DNA of 64,000 bases from Hordeum vulgare subsp. vulgare. Taxonomy: Eukaryota > Streptophyta > Magnoliopsida > Poales > Poaceae. This document shows positions 31,331 through 43,211 of this stretch, piece after piece. The stretch's first letter is position 1, and each line of letters starts with the position of its first letter. The notes below the pieces were generated by a model. The model had not been told where the DNA came from, did no database searches, and saw nothing but the letters and a program-made list of their open reading frames with translations. A program made the position numbers and the translations under genes. The DNA lies in the NCBI RefSeq assembly GCF_904849725.1, contig NC_058519.1:110100881-110164880 (forward strand), read 5' to 3'.

Positions 31331-33039
31331 ATGATAAGAACAAAATATTAATAATAATACTTAAAAAAAGATAATTAATTAGATACATTAAGTAATTAAT
31401 TAGTTAATTAATTAAATAGATAATTAAGTATTAATTAGACTAGTTAATTACTCTGTTAATTAGTTAATAATGTTTTAGATAAAAAAATTTAAATAAAAGT
31501 TGTTAATTAATTCTGCTAAATAATTAACCTAAACAGTGTGACAGGTAGGTCCCACCCCACTAAATAACCTGATTAGTATTAATAAAATCTTAATTAATAA
31601 ATGTTCCTCTGACACATGGGACCCACTTGTCAGTTTGACCAGTCAAAGTCTGTTGACTGCTGATGTCAGCATGACATCATGTTGATGTCATACTTATATT
31701 TAATTGATTTAATTTAATCTATTTTAATTCCAGAATATTAATAAAACTTTGAAAAATAATATAAAATAAACCGTAGCTCAGATGAAAATATTTTCAACAT
31801 GAAAGTTGATCAGCAGAACGAGACAAACCTGGATATGCGGTCCTTTCGTGTGTCACGTGACCGTAGCATAGCAAATGTGGAACTTTTCCACCGTTTTTTG
31901 TCTGACCGATAGTATCCAGAGACCCGGGGAATATCATCCGATATTTTCCCGACCCGTCTATGACGGATAGCACTGCGTTAGCTCATGCCTAGCCTACATT
32001 TTGCCATGTCATGCTTAGTGTTGCACGTGTAGCTGTTATTTATTGTTTCTTCCCACTCTTCTTACCGGTAGACCCCGAGACTGACGCTGCTGTCGGGTAC
32101 ATCTATCCTCCTGACGACCAGTCCTTTGCCACACAGCAACAAGGCAAGCAAACCCCCCCCTTGATCATTCCTATATCGCCCATTTCTTTCTCCCTCATGC
32201 TTGCATTAGAATTTTTCTACTATTGTAGTTAGCTCCTATATCTGATGCATAGCCTAATTTTGATGAACTGCTACTTTCAGTACCGTACTTTAAAACAGTT
32301 TAGTATAGGTGGAGTAGTCATCCCCTCGACCCCTTAGTCCAGTTCCCCCGCTTTATTGTCGAGTCTTGATCCCTGATCGACGAGCCAAGATACGACACAA
32401 CACTTACACCCCCCTTAGTTGTACGACGCTGTAGAGCTACCATCGGGTACCGAGGGTGACACCTTGCGAAGTACTCATGATGATATCTCTGTAGTGCAGC
32501 TAGTCGGTCATAATTATCGAGGGTGATTCCTCCTTCACCACTCCCGACGATGACTCTGTCGTGCAACCCCTCAAGTGTGAGACCCTCGAGGGTGATTCTT
32601 CTAAGTCCACCTTGACGGTTACATCGTTCGGGATCCAACGAGGGTGATACCTTGAATCCCCCTGATGTTACAACCACACAGTTACTTGACCATGTTACTG
32701 GGATCTTTGATGAATAGATGTTAGGCAGATGGATTCCTGCGTGGATGTGTCGATGACTTAATTAAAATGATAATGGATTTGGGTATTTGATCTGGGTTGG
32801 TCGGAAGGCCTTATTACGCACTAACCGTCTGCGTGGGAAGAATTATGGGTACTCGACATCGTAGTATCAGCCGAAGCTCTTCAGACATCATCAATGGAGC
32901 GGCGCACACCCGAGTCGTCTCGAGATGCATCGCGCTTGTATTAAGGGGTGCTAGGACTGACATCGGCCTCCCTTGAATCATGTAGGAGCGTAGAGGGCAA
33001 GTGGGCCCATGATCCCTTTGTGCTTAGGATTTAGATCGG
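31331..33039 (+). other. AT-rich remainder of solo LTR B, left of element C
   Basis: Mostly TTAATTAA-rich sequence, then mixed sequence with a GCATGACATCATGTTGATGTCA-like inverted repeat near 31669-31690. CGAGGGTGAT recurs at about 32448, 32517, 32588 and 32638. No gene is present. Confidence 0.5.
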
Positions 33040-34565
33040 TGATGACCCACAAGTATAGGGGATCAATCGTAGTCCTTTTGATAAGTAAGAGTGTCGAACC
33101 CAACGAGGAGCAGAAGGATCTGACAAGTGGTTTTCAGCAAGGAAATATCTGCAAACATTGAAATTGTCGGTAACAAGTGATTGTGTGGTGGGATGATTCG
33201 TAGCGAGCAACAAGTAACAAAAGTAACAATGGTGCAGCAAAGTGGCCCAATACCTTTTGTAGCAAGGGACAAGCCTGGACAAAGTCTTGTAGGAGGAAAA
33301 ACGCTCCCGAGGACACACGGGAATTTCTGTCATGCTAGTTTCATCATGTTCATATGATTTGCGTTCGTTCCTTTGATAGTTTGATATGTGGGTGGACCGG
33401 CGCTTGGGTACTGCCCTTACTTGGACAAGCATCCCACTTATGATAAACCCTCTCTCAAGCATCCGCAACTATGAAAGAAGAATTAAGACAAAGTCTAACC
33501 ATAACTTTAAACTAGTGGATCCAAATCAGCCCCTTACGAAGCAACGCATAAACTAGGGTTTAAGCTTCTGTCACTCTAGCAACCCATCATCTACTTACTA
33601 CTTCCTAATGCCTTCCTCTAGGCCCAAATAATGGTGAAGTGTCATGTATTCGACGTTCACATGACACCACTAGAGAAAAAACAACATACAACACATCAAA
33701 GTACCGAACGAATACCAAATTCACATGACTATTACTAGCATGACTTATCCCATGTCCACAGGAACAAAAGTAACTACTCACAAAGCATAATCATATTAAT
33801 GACCAGAGAGGTAATGAGTATCATCAAGGATCTGAACATAAACTCTTCCACCAAATAATCCAACTAGCATCAACTACAAAGAGTAATCAACACTACTAGC
33901 AACCTTACAAGTACCAATCGGAGTCACGAGACGGAGATTGGTTACAAGTGATGAACTAGGGTTTGGAGATGAGATGGTGCTGATGAAGATGTTGATGGTG
34001 ACGAGTCCCCTCCGATGAGAGGAGTGTTGGTGATGACGATGGCGACGATTTCCCCCTCCGAGAGGGAAGTTTCCCCGGCAGGATCGTCCTACCGGAGCTC
34101 TAGATTGGTTCTGCTCAAGTTCCGCCTCGTGGCGGCGACGAAACCACGAAAAAGCTCCTCTGTGATTTTTTTCTAGACGAAACCCTCCGCATAGCAAAAG
34201 AGGGGGGCAAGTGGGCCAGCAGGGTGCCCACAAGCCCCCATGGCACGACCTGGGGGGGGGGGTGGCCGCGCCGTGCAGGATTGTGGCCACCCCCTGGCGC
34301 CCCTCTGGCGCTTCTGCGACCCAATATTTTTTATAAATTGGGAAAAAATCCCCGTTGATTTTCACGGCGTTTGGAGTTGCGCAGAATAGGTATCTCAACT
34401 TTGCTCCACTTTCAGGCCTGAATTCCAGTTGCCAGTATTCTCCCTCTTCATGTAAACCTTGCAAAATAAGAGAGAAAAGGCATAAGAATTGTACCGTGAA
34501 GTGAAATAACAGCCAAAGAATCCATAAATATCAACATGAAAACATGATGCAAAATGGACGTATCA
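33040..34565 (-). repeat. 3' LTR of Gypsy C
   Basis: 1526 bp, collinear with 41691-43211. It carries the GGTGGCCGCGCCGTGCAGG block near 34260, as does the 5' copy near 42905. Frames crossing it are repeated in both LTRs and are not genes. Confidence 0.95.
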
Positions 34566-34579
34566 ACTCCCCCAAGCTT
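34566..34579 (-). other. polypurine tract of Gypsy C
   Basis: AAGCTTGGGGGAGT on the minus strand abuts the 3' LTR. A 16-nt hairpin (stem CGCTTG/CAAGCG, loop TCCT, 34586-34601) lies just upstream in the sense direction. Confidence 0.85.
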
Positions 34580-36100
34580 AGACCTCGCTTGTCCTCAAGC
34601 GAAAGCATAGCTCACTAAATATGTCCACATGTTTAGGGAGAGAGGTGTCGACAAAACAAGATACGAACATTAATGCATCATGATCAAGCTCAGAACAACA
34701 ATACCAACATATAATCTCTCATGCTAAAGTGATAATTTCTTCACAAAGTAAAGCATGGATCAAGAACCTTACCGAGAAGTAACAACCGATAGCCTTTAGT
34801 CATTGAAGCAATTGCAATTTATCACAACATCAGAAAGAGTCAAATAAGAGCTTGTAAAGCAAATCCACATACTCAATCATTCTTTCATTCTCTACAATTG
34901 CTACAACTCACATGGTACTCATGAGATCAAAGTTTCAGTTGGACACAGAGAAAGATAGGGGCTTATAGTTTCTCCTCCCAACTGCTTACCTCAAGGGTAA
35001 TGTCAACAATAATAATTCATGAATGCCTACCTCCAAGTTGACATATGAATATAGATCTTTCCCAAGCATGTGACAGTAGCCAAGACAAAGGCAAAATAAG
35101 GAATTGGTGAAGATCACCATGACTCTTTCAAGGGCAAAAAGTAAAGGTACAAGATAGGCCCTTCGTAGAGGGAAGCAGAGGTTGTCATGCGCTTTTGAGG
35201 TTTGGATGCGTGTCCTCTTAGTGCGGTGGAACGTCACTTTATATTGCCCCCTGTGATAAAGAACTTTATTATGCAGTCTGTCGCTTTTATGTCTTCCTCA
35301 TCACAGGTTCGTATAAAGCTTATTTTCCACACACTAATGGATCATACATATTAGAGAGCAATTTTTATTGCTTGCACCGATGACAACTTACTTGAGGGAT
35401 CTTATTCAATCCATAGGTAGGTATGGTGGACACTCATGGCAAAACTGGGTTGATGGTTTATGGATGCACAAGTAGTATCTCTACTTAGTGTGGGAGGTTT
35501 GGCTAATATGAGGTGGAAGCAATCGGCACATGCTAAGGGATCTCTAATCATATAACATTGTTCAGAGCCAAGCAAACACAATTCATTACGTTGTCTTCCT
35601 TGTCCAACATCTACTTCTAGGCATGTAATAGTTTAGTGAGAGTTCACAATCATAGATGGTGTTAGAGATGATATATTTATATGTGAACCTCTCCTTCTTT
35701 ATCACTTCCTATTAATTGCAACAATGACCAAGGTCTACGTTTGCCTACCCTCAACAAGTTTCAATCCTCATTCTTTTTATATGTGAAGCTATCACTTCCC
35801 ATAAGATCATTACATGATCTTTCATGCTTTTGTTCTATTCTCACTCTTTTGATCATGGCAAGAGGCAAAGCCCTTCAACTAAGACACTCTTTATTATATG
35901 ACTCACGAGCAAGAATACATCGGGGGTGACACAAAGCAAAACTCAAGACTAAAACACTAAGACTTTTAAACTACTAGAGTAAAAGAAAACTGAAAAGGAA
36001 AACTAAAACAAAGGTAAAGGCAAAAGATGTGATGGTGATACGATACCGGGGCAACTCCCCCAAGCTTGGCAAAAGCCAAGGGGATTGCCCATACCAATGC
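34580..36100 (-). other. non-coding 3' region of Gypsy C
   Basis: About 1.5 kb without a gene. At 36054-36080 the exact 14-mer of the polypurine tract recurs beside a hairpin with stem CTTGGC/GCCAAG and loop AAAA, 21 nt beyond the stop of the accessory ORF. Confidence 0.65.
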
Positions 36101-36520
36101 TCAGTTGTCTTCCTTTGGTGGTGAAGGTGGAGTTGTTGCAACCTTTGATTCCAAGAGGGCCATCAGTCTTCGATTTATACTTTGGAGATCTGTGATATGT
36201 TTCTTCAGCAAAACAACTTCACGAGAGAGATAAGTATTGCGAGCACGAGTTGTTTCACAAAACCTCACGAGTTCAATCAAAGATGGAGACAGTAGGTGGA
36301 GGTAAGGTTGGAGGAAATCCACTTCTTCAACTTCTTCCTTGTTGAGCACAGATTGCACTTCGTCCCATGCCTGATCCTTCTCCTTAGCCTTGCCCTTAGT
36401 TTCTTTAGATAGCCTCTCCTTAGCCTCCATGACCTCCATCCTTTTCAGATCAGCATGAACTTCTCCATAGATTTGACGGAGGTTGTTCTCCACCACAGAT
36501 TCCCGGGACGACATCTTCAC
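36101..36520 (-). CDS. accessory ORF of Gypsy C, coiled-coil protein of unknown function
   Basis: 139 codons from an ATG at 36520, uninterrupted although gag-pol is broken. The protein is highly charged, with Lys/Glu-rich helical stretches (about residues 10-65) and heptad-like Leu spacing around residues 75-125 (REVVLLKKHITDLQSINRRL), suggesting a coiled coil. No catalytic motif or membrane segment is seen. Its place between integrase and the 3' LTR is where Athila-type elements carry extra ORFs. The upstream 300 bp resemble part of the LTR, which might supply a separate promoter. Function is unknown. Confidence 0.6.
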   Translation of the reverse strand: MKMSSRESVVENNLRQIYGEVHADLKRMEVMEAKERLSKETKGKAKEKDQAWDEVQSVLNKEEVEEVDFLQPYLHLLSPSLIELVRFCETTRARNTYLSREVVLLKKHITDLQSINRRLMALLESKVATTPPSPPKEDN

Positions 36521-36803
36521 CTAGATCTGCGGCAGAAAACAGCCTCGAAACGAAAACAGAGGAAATCTGCGTGATGCACGGGTCAGACCAAACAGAAGTA
36601 TATATAATGATTTTTTTTCAGACCAGAAGGAGTACCCTGCACGAAAACGGAGTCCGGGAGGCGCACGAGGTGGCCACAAGCCCTCACGGCGCAGCCAGGG
36701 GGTGGGCACGCGCCGTGCAGGCTTGTCGCCTCCTCACGCGTTTTCCGGACTACTTCCAATTTTTGTATATTTTCAAATATTCCAAAACGGAGAAAATTTC
36801 CTA
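36521..36803 (-). other. LTR-like segment ahead of the accessory ORF
   Basis: The stretch 36655-36745 carries GAGGTGGCCACAAGCC and GCGCCGTGCAGGCTTGT. These words also occur in the LTRs near 42875-42940 (GTGCCCACAAGCCCCC, GCGCCGTGCAGGCTTGT). It therefore looks like a diverged internal copy of the LTR leader region. Confidence 0.5.
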
Positions 36804-37823
36804 CTAGAAAAGTTTTGGACTCTGTTTTCTTACCGAAACACACACCTCTTTGTTTTCGGAGTCTGAAAGAGGCTGATAAATGTCCCTTAGGTATTCTTCC
36901 GGAGTTATGTTATTGATGATATTGCTTTCAACATTTATGGGAGTACCTGAGATATAATGCTTGATTCTCTGCCCATTTACCACTCTCGGACAATTACCTT
37001 CCGTGTTGCTGATCTTGTTAGCACCGGAACGATATAGTTCCTCAACAACATAGGGACCTTCCCATTTTGAGAGAAGCTTGCCTGCAAAGAATCTTAAACG
37101 AGAGTTATATAGCAAGACATAATCACCTACATTGAACTCACGCTTTTGTATCCTCTTATCATGCCACCTCTTAACCTTCTCTTTGAACAGCTTGGCATTC
37201 TCATATGCCTAAGATCTCCACTCATCAAGCGAGCTAATATCAAATAACTTCTTCTCACCCGCAAGTTTGAAATCAAAGTTGAGCTCTTTGATTGCCCAAT
37301 ATGCTTTATGCTCTAGCTCAAGAGGTAAGTGACATGCTTTCCCATACACCATTTTGAACGGAGACATGCCCATGGGATTCTTATATGCAGTCCTATAAGC
37401 CCACAGTGCATCATCGAGCTTCTTAGACCAATTCTTTCTAGACCTGTTGACAGTCTTTTGCAGAATTAGTTTAATCTCTCCATTACTTAGCTCTACTTGA
37501 CCACTGGACTGAGGGTGATAGGGAGACACAATTCTATGGTTGACATCGTACTTAGCAAGCGTTTTATGGAAAACACCATGAATGAAGTGTGAACCACCGT
37601 CAGTCATTAGATATCTAGGGAATCCAAATCTAGGGAAGATAACTTCTTTCAGCATCTTGATAGAAGTGTTGTGATCAGCACTACTAGTGGGGATAGGTTC
37701 TACCCACTTAGTGACGTAATCAACATCAACTAAGATGTGAGTATACCCACTGGATTTTGGAAAAGGTCTGATATAATCAAAGCCCCGGACATCAAATGGT
37801 TCAATGACAAGTGAATAGTTCAT
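36804..37823 (-). pseudogene. integrase region of Gypsy C
   Basis: The core shows Asp in GFDYIRPFPKSSGYTHILVD, Asp in YLMTDGGSHF and Glu in SSGQVELSNGEIK, the DDE triad. The C-terminal domain follows from about 37115 (GDYVLLYNSRLR, KWEGPYVVEELY). A TAG stop at 37209 separates the core from the C-terminal domain, in the position of a Gln codon in relatives. The frame differs from that of the upstream RT-RNase H, so a frameshift lies before 37853. Integrase inserts the cDNA; this one is disabled. Confidence 0.88.
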
Positions 37824-37852
37824 AGTAATTTCCTAACGTTTGCTAATATTAC

Positions 37853-39460
37853 CTATTCTCTGACATTCGTCACACGACAGGACAAACTTACGGGCATCCT
37901 TGAAGATAGTGGGCCAATAGAAACCTGATTGCAATACCTTGTGTGCAGTTTTATCTCCCGCATGGTGTCCTCCGTAGGCCTCGGAGTGACACTTCTGTAG
38001 GATCTGCCCTGTTCATGTTCAGGTACACAACGTCTAATAACACCATCTACTCCTTCCTTATAAAGGTGAGGATCATCCCAAAAGTAATGTCTCAAGTCAA
38101 AGAAGAATTTCTTCTTTTGCTGGTACGTGAAACTAGGTGGTATGTATTTGGCAACGATATAGTTCACATAATCAGCATACCACGGTGCACTACGTGAAGT
38201 ATTGATGACATTCAGTTGCTCATCGGGAAAACTATCATCAATAGGTTGTGGGTCATCAAGAACGTTCTCCAACCTAGACAAGTTATCTGCTACTCGGTTA
38301 TCAGCGCCCTTTCCGTCGACAACGTGCAAATCAAATTCTTGTAGCAAGAGAACCCATCTGATAAGTCTAGGTTTAGCGTCCTTCTTCTCCATGAGGTACT
38401 TAATAACAACATGATCAGTGTGAATAGTGACTTTGGAATCAACTATGTAAGACCTGAACTTTTCACATGCAAACACGATTGCTAAGAACACCTTTTCTGT
38501 AGTGGCATAGTTTCTCTGGGCACTGTCTAGAGTTTTACTGGCGTAGTGAATAACTTTCAACTTCTTATCAACTCTTTGCCCTAGAACAACACCAACAGCA
38601 TAATCACTAGCGTCACACATGATCTCAAAAGGGAAGTTCCAATCAGGTGGTTGAATAATAGGTGCAGTTATCAAAGCCCTCTTAAGTATTTCAAAGGCTT
38701 CCTCACAATCCTCGTCAAAGACAAAAGGAATATCCTTTTGCAAGAGATTGGTAAGAGGCCTAGAAATCTTAGAGAAGTGTTTATTGAACCTTCTATAGAA
38801 ACCAACATGACCAAGGAAACTTCTTATACCTTTGATATTTGTGGGGTATGACATTTTCTCGATTGCATCAACCTTAGCCTTATCGACTTCAATACCTCTT
38901 TCAGAAATTTTATGTCCTAAGACGATGCCTTCATTAACCATAAAGTGGCACTTCTCCCAATTCAAGACAAGATTGGTGTCTTTACATCTCCGCAAGACTC
39001 GATCAAGGTTGCTGAGGCAATCGTCAAAGGAAGACCCGTAAATGGAGAAGTTAACCACGAAAACCTCAACAATCTTTTCACAAAAGTCAGAGAATATAGC
39101 CATCATACATCTTTGAAAAGTGGGAGGTGCATTACATAAGCCAAAAGGCATACGTCTATAAGCAAAGGCACCGAAAGGGCAGGTAAAAGTGGTCTTCTCC
39201 TAATTAGATTGTGCAACTGGTATTTGGGAGAAACCAGAATAACCGTCTAGAAAGCAGAAGTGTGTGTGTTTGGACAGCCTTTCTAGCATTTGGTCGATAA
39301 AAGGCAAAGGGTAATGATCTTTCCTAGTGGCTTTATTCAACTTCCTAAAATCAATCACCATCCTATAGCCAGTAATAATCCTCTGTGGGACCAATTCATC
39401 CTTATCATTGGGGACAATGGTAATGCCTCCCTTCTTAGGAACGCAATGCACCGGACTCAC
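37853..39460 (-). pseudogene. reverse transcriptase and RNase H region of Gypsy C
   Basis: RT motifs are present ([52 protein letters not shown]). The catalytic block reads FVVNF where relatives have an F-x-D-D motif, so both metal-binding Asp residues are gone. RNase H follows ([45 protein letters not shown]). A TAG stop at 39200 splits RT. Near 38005 the frame is lost before the integrase zinc finger. The protein would copy the element RNA into DNA, but cannot in this state. Confidence 0.9.
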
Positions 39461-41524
39461 CTAATTGCTATGAGCAACAGGATAAATGATACCTGCTTCC
39501 AGGAGCTTTAGTATTTCTTTTCTCACTACTTCTTTCATCTTAGGATTTAATCTCCTTTGATGATCAGCAACTGGTTTGAAATCAGGATCGGTTTTAACCT
39601 TGTGCTGGCATAGGGTAGGACTAATGCCCTTAAGATCATCAAGAGTATATCCAATAGCTGCACGGTGCTTCCTCAGAGTTTTTAGCAACTTCTTTTCTTC
39701 ATGCTTTGAGAGGCTAGCACTAATTATAACAGGATATATCTCCTTTTCATCAAGATAAGCATACTTAAGAGTATCAGGCAATTGTTTAAGCTCGAAAACA
39801 GGATCACCCTTTGGTGGGGGTGGATCCCCAAGCAGTTCAACATGCAAGATATTCTTAAGGATAGAATATTGTTCTAAGACAACTCTATCTATCTCGTCCC
39901 TTTCATCCATATGCATATCATTCTCATGCTCAAACAAGTATTGCTCTAAGGGATCAGTAGGAGGCACGACAATAGAAGCTAAGGCAATAGTTTCATCCCT
40001 ACTAGGCAACTCCTTTTCATGAGGTTGTCTACCCAACTTAGAGAAATTGAACTCATGTGACACACCTTCAAAGCCAACAGTGACAGTTTGCTTCTCACAA
40101 TCAATATGAGCATTGACAGTATTGAGAAAAGGTCTACCAAATATGATGGGGCAAAAGCTATCTTTTGCGGTAGCAAGAAGAAGGAAATGATCAGGATACC
40201 TCGTTTTACCACACAAGACTTCAACATCCCTAACAATTCCCACAGGGCAGATAGTATCTCTATTAGCAAGCTGAATAGTGACATCAATAGGCTCTATCTC
40301 AACAGGTTCAATCTCATCTTTGATTTCATCGTATAAGGATTGAGGTATTGCACTAACACTAGCACCCACATCACATAAGCCATGATAACAATGATCTCCT
40401 ATCTTAACACAAACCACAGGCATGCCAACAACAGGCCTATGTTTGTCTCTAGCGTGAGGTTTAGCAATTCTAGCAGCATCTTCACAGAAGTGAATATTAT
40501 GTCCCTCAACTTCTTCAGACCGAAGATCTTTGATAATAGAAATGCTAGGTTCAACTCTAATTTGCTCAGGGGGTGTAGGTGTTCTAATGTAGCCTCTATG
40601 TATCACAGTTGAAGCTTTAGAATGATCCTTCATCCTAACAGGGAAAGGTGGTTTCTCAATGTAAGCACTGGGAACAACATGATCATTATAGGCAATGACT
40701 TCCTCTTCAATTGGAGTGGGTTTAACTACATTGATTTCTAAAGGAGGATGATATTTAAACCACTTCTCTTTGGGGAGATCAATATGAGCAGCAAAGGATT
40801 CATACAATGAAGCCACCATCTCAGAGTCAAGTCCATACTTAGCGCTAAAATCACTAAAGGTATTTGTCTCAACAAAGGATTTAACGCAATCAAACGTGAA
40901 ATTCATACCTGACTCCTTACCTTCTTCAAGCTCCCAATCTTCAGAGTTGCATTTAATTCTTTCCAATAAATTCCATTTGAAGTCAATATCTGTCTTCATA
41001 AAAGAACCGGTACAAGAAGTGTCAAGCATGGTGCGATCATCATGAGAAAGCCGAGCATAGAAGTTCTGAATGATAATTTCTCTCGAGAGCTCATGATTGG
41101 GGCATGAATATAGCATTGATTTAAGCCTCCCCCAAGTTTGAGCGATGCTTTCTCTGTCACGAGGCCAAAAATTATAAATATAAATCCGATCACGATGTAC
41201 TAAATGCATCATCACGAGATAAAACTTTTGATGAAATTCCAATTTCAACCGATTGTAGTCCCATGATCCAGTATCATCACATAGCATATACCATGTCAAT
41301 GCCTTATCCTTCAAACATAAAGGAACAACCTTCTTCTTGACTTCATCCTCGGGCACACCTGCAAGCTTAAATAAACCACAAACTTCATCTACATAGATTA
41401 GATGCAAGTCTGGATGTGATGTTCCATCTCCTGTAAAAGGATTAGCTAGCAGTTTCTCAAGCATACCCGAAGGAAATTCAAAGCAAATATTTTCAGTAGG
41501 TGCAGCAGGTTGAGGAGCAACCAT
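39461..41524 (-). pseudogene. gag-protease-RT start of Gypsy C
   Basis: 687 codons open from an ATG at 41524, about 140 nt after the primer site. Gag spans roughly residues 1-250, with the core LKDKALTWYMLCDDTGSW and RLKSMLYSCPNHELSRE. Aspartic protease lies at about residues 375-500 (CDVGASVSAIPQSLYDEIKD, then PIIFGRPFLNT), with D-V-G at the active site. The RT N-terminus ends at HSN followed by a TAG stop at 39461, where relatives have Trp, matching a G-to-A change. The length and order are as expected for an Athila-lineage gag-pol. Confidence 0.9.
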
Positions 41525-41661
41525 TCATGATTCCGTTCGAGGTGAATATACCCCGAACAAGCCCCTCAAAGGATTAGTATCCATAGTGACAAGTGACAAC
41601 AAATTTCAGCACACTATATGAATGTTTCCTTACCAAGTTCCACTTACCAAAGGCGCTTCAC

Positions 41662-41679
41662 TCCCCGGCAACGGTGCCA
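41662..41679 (-). other. primer binding site of Gypsy C, tRNA-Asp type
   Basis: TGGCACCGTTGCCGGGGA on the minus strand, 11 nt inside the 5' LTR. One mismatch to the Athila-type tRNA-Asp site. Confidence 0.9.
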
Positions 41680-41690
41680 GAAAAGAATCT

Positions 41691-43211
41691 TGATGATCCA
41701 CAAGTATAGGGGATCAATCATAGTCCTTTCGATAAGTAAGAGTGTCGAACCCAACGAGGAGCAGAAGGATCTGACAAGTGGTTTTCAGCAAGGAAATATC
41801 TGCAAGCACTGAAATTGTCGGTAACAAGTGATTGTGTGGTGAGATGATTCGTACCGAGCAACAAGTAACAAAAGTAGCAACGGTGCAGCAAAGTGGCCCA
41901 ATCCCTTTTGTAGCAAGGGACAAGCCTGGACAAAGTCTTATAGGAGGAAAAACGCTCCCGAGGACACACGGGAATTTCTGTCATGCTAGTTTCATCATGT
42001 TCATATGATTTGCGTTCGTTACTTTGATAGTTTGATATGTGGGTGGACCGGCGCTTGGGTACTGCCCTTACTTGGATAAGAATCCCACTTATGATTAACC
42101 CCTCTCGCAAGCATCCGCAACTACGAAAGAAGAATTAAGACAAAATCTAACCATAGCATTAAACTAGTGGATCCAAATCAGCCCCTTACGAAGCAACACA
42201 CAAACTAGGGTTTAAGCTTCTATCACTCTAGCAACCCATCATCTACTTACTACTTTCCAATGCCTTCCTCTAGGCCCAAATAATGGTGAAGTGTTATGTA
42301 GTCGACGTTCACATAACACCACTAGAGGAAAAACAGCCTACAACACATCAAAATACCAAACGAATACCAAATTCACATGACTATTATTAGCATGACTTAT
42401 CCCATGTCCTCGGGAACAAAAGTAACTACTCACAAAGCATAATCATATTCATGAACATAGAGGTAATGAGTAGTATCAAGGATCTGAACATAAACTCTAC
42501 CACCAAATAATCCAACTAGCATCAACTACAAAGAGTAATCAACACTATTAGCAACCTTACAAGTACCAATCGGAGTCGCGAGACGGAGATTGGTTACAAG
42601 TGATGAACTAGGGTTTGGAGATGAGATGGTGCTGATGAAGATGTTGATGGTGACGAGTCCCCTCCAATGAGAGGAGTGTTGGTGATGACGATGGCGACAA
42701 TTTCCCCCTCTGGGAGGGAAGTTTCCCCGGCAGGATCATCCTGCCGGAGCTCTAGATTGGTTCTGCTCAAGTTCTGCCTCGTGGCGGTGGCGAAAGCACG
42801 AAAAAGATCCTCTGTGATTTTTTCCTGGACGAAACCCTCCGTATAGCAAAAGAGGGGGGCAAGTGGGCCAGCAGGGTGCCCACAAGCCCCCATGGCGCGG
42901 CCTGGGGGTGGCCGCGCCGTGCAGGCTTGTGGCCACCCCCTGGCGCCCCTCTAGCGCTTCTTCGGTCCAATATTTTTTATAAATTGGGAAAAAATCCCCG
43001 TTGATTTTCATGGCATTTGGAGTTTCGCAGAATAGGTATCTCAACTTTGCTCCACTTTCAGGCCAGAATTCCAGTTGCCGGTATTCTCCGTTTTCATGCA
43101 AACCTTGCAAAATAAGAGAGAAAAGGCATAAGAATTGTACCGTGAAGTGAAATAACAGCCAAAGAAGAGATAAATATCAACATGAAAACATGATGCAAAA
43201 TGGACGTATCA
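41691..43211 (-). repeat. 5' LTR of Gypsy C
   Basis: 1521 bp, collinear with 33040-34565 and with the same ends. It contains the GCCGCGCCGTGCAGGCTTGT block also echoed inside the element at 36655-36745. Confidence 0.95.

Larger units (their letters stand above)
33040..43211 (-). mobile_element. Athila-lineage Gypsy retrotransposon C, complete but inactive
   Basis: 10.2 kb between LTRs that begin TGATGA and end GGACGTATCA on +. The flanks are ATCGG (33035-33039) and ACCGA (43212-43216). These agree at three of five positions; each could derive from ACCGG by one transition. Order on the minus strand: 5' LTR, tRNA-Asp-type primer site, gag-protease-RT-RNase H-integrase, an LTR-like segment, a small accessory ORF, a non-coding tail with an internal polypurine-hairpin module, polypurine tract, 3' LTR. 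Nonsense mutations, a frameshift and a destroyed RT active site make it non-functional. Confidence 0.92.

Noticed and set aside
33874..34464. 196-codon ORF on the minus strand
   Set aside because: It lies in the 3' LTR of C and recurs with changes in the 5' LTR (42736-43110), so it is LTR sequence.
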